NCBI GenBank assembly: GCA_900766655.1 | Contig: CAAFWE010000119.1 | Coordinates: 1-17,827 of the forward strand | Direction of reading: 5' to 3' | DNA: 17,827 nucleotides | Origin: an uncultured Alistipes sp. | GTDB lineage: Bacteria > Bacteroidota > Bacteroidia > Bacteroidales > Rikenellaceae | Part shown: positions 15,028 to 17,827 of the stretch, piece by piece | How the letters are laid out: each line of letters begins with the position of its first letter | Numbering within the stretch: position 1 is the first letter of the stretch | Translations under genes and position numbers: made by a program | Notes under the pieces: generated by a model | What the model was told of the DNA's origin: nothing | Database searches by the model: none | What the model saw: only the letters and a program-made list of their open reading frames with translations

Positions 15028-15128
15028 TAGCTTCTATTATTATAACGAAATCGTCTATCTTTTTCGTATGTCACTATCTCCTCTAATAACCTCTAACGCC
15101 CTTAACGCCTTTACCACCCCTAAGCTCT

Positions 15129-16034
15129 CTACTTGTGCGGATGCGCCTTTTCGTAGACCTCCTGCAACTGCGCTATGCTGTTGTGGGTGTAGCACTGCGT
15201 AGTGCGTAGCGAGGAGTGGCCCATCAGCTCCTGAATATCGCGCATATCTGCCTCTTTGTTGAGCAGATGGGTGGCGAAGGTGTGTCGCAACACGTGCGGT
15301 GAGCGTTTGCCTTGCACCTGTGCCCCCTTCAACTCGCTTTCGACCACTCGCTGGATTGTCGAGCGCGAGAGCGGTTTACCATTTGTTGAGACGATGAGCG
15401 GTGAGTCGCTTGCAGTAGCGAGTCCCATCTCACGCAACCTATCTATATGTGTACGCACGCGCGAGGCCAGCTCGGGCAGTATCGGTATCAGACGGTGCTT
15501 GTCGCCCTTGCCCCTGATGTGGAGCGAGGTGTAGTCTGCCGCAAAGTCGCCAAGGCGTATACCCTGCAACTCCGCAAGACGGATGCCACAACTGTAGAAT
15601 AGGGCTATGATGAGCGCATTGCGTTGCTCGCGGAAGTCACCCTCGGTGCTACACGCTTGCAGACGATCGAGCAGAGGCTCCATACGGCTCTCGGGCACGA
15701 AAGAAGGCAGTTTGCGTGGTGTACGCAGTGTGGTTATACGGCTGAATATATCTTGGGTGATGCGATTCTCGCGACGGAGATATCTGAAGAGGCTACGCAG
15801 TGACGAGAGTTCACGATTCATCGATGCTGCACTAATCTTATCCTCATCCATACGATGGATTATCCACTCGCGGATATCCTCGGCAGTCACTCTTGTAAGG
15901 TCAAATTCTTGGGGATTGTCGGCTCTCGAACAGCACCACGATACGAACGACTCGATATCGTGTCGATAGTTGCGCACAGTTAGCGCAGAGTACCTTTTCT
16001 CGGCTTGAATATATGTAATGAACGCATCTATCAT
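15129..16034 (-). CDS. xerC: Tyrosine recombinase XerC
   Basis: 301-aa site-specific recombinase that, with XerD, resolves chromosome dimers at dif. The N-terminal SAM-like DNA-binding domain (about 1-95) precedes the catalytic domain. The catalytic set is complete: Arg152 (SCGIRLAEL), Lys176 (GKGDKHR), His247 and Arg250 (PHVLRHTFATHLL), His273 (LMGHSSLRTTQ) and nucleophile Tyr282 (CYTH). The length is that of housekeeping Xer proteins, and the xerC-hpf neighbourhood is usual in Bacteroidota, so a phage or integron integrase is unlikely. The ATG at 16034 lies 25 nt after a TATATTTG -7 element. Confidence 0.9.
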   Translation of the reverse strand: MIDAFITYIQAEKRYSALTVRNYRHDIESFVSWCCSRADNPQEFDLTRVTAEDIREWIIHRMDEDKISAASMNRELSSLRSLFRYLRRENRITQDIFSRITTLRTPRKLPSFVPESRMEPLLDRLQACSTEGDFREQRNALIIALFYSCGIRLAELQGIRLGDFAADYTSLHIRGKGDKHRLIPILPELASRVRTHIDRLREMGLATASDSPLIVSTNGKPLSRSTIQRVVESELKGAQVQGKRSPHVLRHTFATHLLNKEADMRDIQELMGHSSLRTTQCYTHNSIAQLQEVYEKAHPHK

Positions 16035-16059
16035 AGCCTATTTCATCGAAGAACCTAGA

Positions 16060-16067
16060 CAAATATA
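16060..16067 (-). promoter_or_regulatory. Probable -7 element of the xerC promoter
   Basis: TATATTTG on the minus strand fits TAnnTTTG, 25 nt before the xerC ATG and just after the upstream gene's terminator. The -33 region reads TTC rather than TTG at about 20 nt, so the match is partial. Confidence 0.5.
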
Positions 16068-16072
16068 GTGAT

Positions 16073-16125
16073 TTTTTTCGAAAAAGAGAAGCCTGCACCA
16101 GATTTTTTTCTGATGCAGACCTCGT
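16073..16125 (-). terminator. Rho-independent terminator of the GH109 gene
   Basis: On the minus strand GTCTGCATCAGA and TCTGGTGCAGGC (16120-16091) form a stem of about 12 bp with G-U pairs and an A-rich loop, followed by TTCTCTTTTT. It lies 20-50 bp after the GH109 stop and just upstream of the xerC promoter. Confidence 0.82.
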
Positions 16126-16143
16126 TTTTCTCTCTTATGCTCG

Positions 16144-17364
16144 CTATTCGGCTGTAGCAAAGGTGAAGCCTTGCACCTTATCCCACTCTCCGCGTGTGAA
16201 GTCGGGAATCTCGACGGGTGCGCCACCTGCGAGGGCCGATTGCTCGGTCAGCTCGACCAGCGAAGACCACTCGACAGCGTCGTAGATGTCCATATCGAGC
16301 GGAAGACCGTTGCGTAGGCAGTAGATGAGTCGGCTATCCATCACATAGTCAATCCAGCGTTTGCCACACAGCTCCACGCCTCGCGCCTTATACTGCTCGA
16401 CAAACGGGTGCTTGTGCTCCTCGGCAAGTGCTGTGCAACGCTCGCCCGAGAGGACATCAGTTGTGTCGGGTGCGAATGCCATATACGGAGCTGGGTATTT
16501 CTGAACATATCCCTTGGTGCCACTCAGCAAGAATGAGCGGCTATATGGTCGTGGTAGTGCGATTCCGTGTTGCAGAAGTATGGTGCGACCTCGCTCGGTC
16601 TTTATAATCGAGGAGTTCATCGTACCGCAGAACTCCTCAGGCTTGCCTATGGTGTGCGACGATACCGAGACAAGACTCTTCATCCTATCGCCTCGGTGGA
16701 TGCCCAAAGCCAAAGCCACAGGGCCGAGTCCGTGAGTAGGGTAGAAGTTGGCTATGTGGGTTGCCATATACTCCACCTGCCAATTCTTCCAGAGGCGGTG
16801 TCCGTTATCGTTGAGCGAGATTCTCTCGCGCAGATCGTGGATATACGAGGCCTCAGCGTGTACCAAGTCGCCAAAGAGCCCCTTCTGTGTCATATTGAGC
16901 ATCGCCAACTCAAACTCATCGTAGCAGCAGTTCTCGAGCATAATGCAGTGGCGTTGCGCCCTCTCGGCAGCGTCGACCAATCGCCAACAATCGGCCACCG
17001 TCATCGCTGCGGGCACCTCTATGGCGACATGCTTGCCCTGCTCCAGGGCGTAGATGGCAATCTCGGCGTGGCTAACCCAGTCGGTGCTGATGTAGACCAA
17101 GTCGACATCGGGCAATGAGCAGAGACTCTGCCACCCCTCCTCACCGAGATAGGTTGTGGGGCGTGCGCCTCCGTAGTGCTCGACGATGTCGCAAGTGGCT
17201 GCGATATTCTCCTCGATGAAGTCGCTCGCTGCAACCAGCTCGGCACCCTCGATGTTGGCCATACGCTCCACCGCTTGTCGACCTCGCGCACCCACGCCAA
17301 CGAAGCCTATTCGCACACGCTCCATAGGCTCGCACCTAAAACCGATAAGGTTCTGTCTCTCCAT
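16144..17364 (-). CDS. GH109-type NAD-dependent glycosidase (Gfo/Idh/MocA fold), predicted alpha-N-acetylgalactosaminidase
   Basis: 406 aa. The Rossmann motif GVGARG (23-28) starts an NAD-binding domain, and EVPAAMTV (116-123) corresponds to the family's EKP region. The blocks RRHC/QRHCIMLENCCYDEFELAMLNM (138-158), YIHDLRE (174-180), YPTHGLGPV (208-216) and WIDYVMDSRLIYCLRNGLPLDMDIYDAVEW (337-366) match GH109 enzymes, which hydrolyse alpha-GalNAc by an NAD-assisted redox mechanism. In that family the Tyr and His of YPTHG line the active site. Most Bacteroidales GH109 proteins carry a Tat or lipoprotein signal; none is seen here, so a cytoplasmic location is likely. The ATG at 17364 fits the promoter at 17391-17420; ATG at 17325 is an alternative. 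A start at 17484 would lie upstream of the promoter. Confidence 0.85.
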   Translation of the reverse strand: MERQNLIGFRCEPMERVRIGFVGVGARGRQAVERMANIEGAELVAASDFIEENIAATCDIVEHYGGARPTTYLGEEGWQSLCSLPDVDLVYISTDWVSHAEIAIYALEQGKHVAIEVPAAMTVADCWRLVDAAERAQRHCIMLENCCYDEFELAMLNMTQKGLFGDLVHAEASYIHDLRERISLNDNGHRLWKNWQVEYMATHIANFYPTHGLGPVALALGIHRGDRMKSLVSVSSHTIGKPEEFCGTMNSSIIKTERGRTILLQHGIALPRPYSRSFLLSGTKGYVQKYPAPYMAFAPDTTDVLSGERCTALAEEHKHPFVEQYKARGVELCGKRWIDYVMDSRLIYCLRNGLPLDMDIYDAVEWSSLVELTEQSALAGGAPVEIPDFTRGEWDKVQGFTFATAE

Positions 17365-17390
17365 AACCAATCTGTTGAAAAATGTTATTA

Positions 17391-17420
17391 CAAAGGTAAA
17401 AATAATTTTCGATTCGACAA
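17391..17420 (-). promoter_or_regulatory. Promoter of the GH109 gene
   Basis: On the minus strand TTG (17420-17418), a 19-nt spacer and TACCTTTG (17398-17391) form a full Bacteroidota-type promoter. Transcription would start about 20 nt before the ATG at 17364, which decides the start codon. Confidence 0.82.
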
Positions 17421-17507
17421 AAATCGCCCATTTGGGTTTAGGTCTGAAACCATTTTTGGCTAAAAAACTACAAACTGCAACCAAAAGCCAAAATAATTAT
17501 TAAAATT

Positions 17508-17522
17508 ATTACAATTTGTAAT
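17508..17522. promoter_or_regulatory. 15-bp inverted repeat, possible operator
   Basis: ATTACA-ATT-TGTAAT is a perfect dyad in the divergent region between the GH109 promoter and the small RNA promoter. It has the size of a dimeric regulator site. AT-rich composition makes chance occurrence plausible. Confidence 0.35.
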
Positions 17523-17573
17523 ACTATGAATATTAGCGAATTATGGCGTTGGCGAAAAAATATTTCAAAAATA

Positions 17574-17627
17574 ATTAAAAATTTTTAATAAAAAACTTGC
17601 ACAGTATTAAAAAACCCCTTATCTTTG
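17574..17627 (+). promoter_or_regulatory. Strong promoter with upstream A5T5 palindrome, for the small RNA
   Basis: TTG (17597-17599), a 20-nt spacer and TATCTTTG (17620-17627) followed by CAGCG give a full match to the Bacteroidota promoter. Directly upstream is the 16-bp perfect palindrome ATTAAAAATTTTTAAT (17574-17589), which may act as an A-tract bend or UP-like element. Transcription would start near 17633. Confidence 0.82.
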
Positions 17628-17632
17628 CAGCG

Positions 17633-17767
17633 AAGTTTTAAGGTTCATTTTAGGTTAGTAGTTTTAGGTTGGTTGAGGAAATCGGAAGGTTGTGGCATAG
17701 GGCCACTAAGACTGCGGGAGGTGCTCTCTCGTGAGTCGAATCACCTCCGAAGACCTCATTTTTTTTT
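17633..17767 (+). ncRNA. Candidate small structured non-coding RNA with intrinsic terminator
   Basis: About 135 nt between a strong promoter and a T9 tract (17759-17767), with no ATG inside. A closing stem pairs TGAGG (17674-17678) with CCTCA (17754-17758). After an AAA/AGA internal loop, TCGG (17682-17685) pairs with CCGA (17747-17750). Inside are hairpin GTGGC/GCCAC (17692-17706, loop ATAGG) and hairpin AGGTG/CACCT (17719-17723 with 17742-17746), giving a three-way junction ending in the U-tract. The 5' third is unstructured with three TTTTA(A)GGTT units (17636, 17648, 17662). I cannot assign it to a known RNA. It does not show the conserved parts of SRP RNA, tmRNA, RNase P RNA or a tRNA. 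A 6S-like RNA or a leader with a terminated transcript remains possible. Confidence 0.65.
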
Positions 17768-17827
17768 GAAAAATCGTTCTGATGAGTTCTTTTTGCACAA
17801 GTCTTCGGACGCTGAAATGCTCACATA
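17768..17827. repeat. Palindromic repeat, fourth long copy, cut by the window edge
   Basis: GTTCTGAT, then TTTTTGCAC, CTTCGGAC and AAATGCTCACATA follow the same order as in the repeats at 14628-15027, with several substitutions. The window ends in the left arm of the core. It starts directly after the small RNA's T-tract. Confidence 0.7.

Larger units (their letters stand above)
14600..15128. other. 529-bp intergenic region between xerC and hpf
   Basis: No gene is supported. It is mostly the three repeat copies. The segment 15078-15110, next to the xerC stop, has short degenerate units related to TAACGCC (CTCTAATAA, CCTCTAACG, CCCTTAACG, CCTTTACC). There is no tRNA or U-tract terminator. Confidence 0.7.
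17365..17827. other. 463-bp region without a protein gene
   Basis: Holds the GH109 promoter (minus), an AT-rich divergent control segment with two dyads, the small RNA promoter and gene (plus), and a partial repeat. No supported protein start is seen. The short frames here are AT-rich and lack coding character. Confidence 0.7.

Noticed and set aside
14901..15202. Short open frames across the repeats
   Set aside because: They run through palindromic repeat units and the antisense end of xerC and encode low-complexity peptides without homology features.
15129..16034. Integrase of a mobile element
   Set aside because: Length, motif spacing and the hpf neighbourhood fit housekeeping XerC. No att-like duplication or cargo genes are seen.
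17365..17484. Longer GH109 N-terminus from 17484
   Set aside because: The added segment (KWAIFVESKIIFTFVITFF) includes the promoter sequence itself and does not match a Tat or lipoprotein signal.
17731..17744. GTGA-GTCGAA-TCAC resembles a tRNA T-arm
   Set aside because: The loop is six rather than seven bases, and there is no 7-bp acceptor stem, anticodon arm or D-arm around it. It is better explained as an alternative hairpin of the small RNA.

Overview
The window looks like chromosomal housekeeping DNA from a member of the Bacteroidota, most likely order Bacteroidales and perhaps Alistipes/Rikenellaceae. The phylum call rests on promoters of the TTG-N19/20-TAnnTTTG type, A-rich leaders before start codons, and family signatures such as DUF4271 next to hemD-rnpA-yidD, DUF3467, and a MurA with Asp in place of the catalytic Cys. 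The genus is inference. Coding DNA is rich in GAG and CTC/TCG codons, and many long antisense frames are by-products of this bias.

Layout. (1) 1-765: 3' part of cysS. (2) 766-1111: repeat-rich gap ending in a strong promoter. (3) 1112-5787, + strand: secreted CE7-type esterase, murA, secreted FAD-dependent oxidoreductase, closed by a hairpin terminator shared with a convergent DUF3467 gene (-). (4) 6395-14240, + strand: a tightly packed run of LysE-type exporter, cmk, ispH (TTG start), a small two-helix membrane protein, a CtpA-type S41 protease, an orphan histidine kinase, a DUF4271 membrane protein, hemD, rnpA and yidD, ending in a palindromic bidirectional terminator. A second promoter for hemD-rnpA-yidD appears to lie inside the DUF4271 coding sequence. 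(5) 14315-16034, - strand: xerC and the ribosome hibernation factor hpf, separated by three copies of a palindrome-ended repeat of about 125 bp. (6) 16144-17364, - strand: a GH109-type NAD-dependent glycosidase with its own promoter and terminator. (7) 17485-17827: an AT-rich divergent control region, a probable small non-coding RNA (about 17633-17767) with promoter and U-tract, then the start of another repeat copy cut by the window edge.

Functionally, the central run joins nucleotide metabolism (cmk), isoprenoid precursors (ispH), envelope proteolysis and sensing (S41 protease, kinase), haem synthesis (hemD), tRNA processing (rnpA) and membrane protein insertion (yidD). The two secreted enzymes and the GH109 protein suggest use of host or plant glycans.

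No phage, transposase, CRISPR array, rRNA or tRNA gene is visible. The least explained items are the structured RNA candidate at the right end, the dispersed palindromic repeats, and the -7 element that coincides in frame with a Tyr-Leu-Cys motif of the DUF4271 protein.
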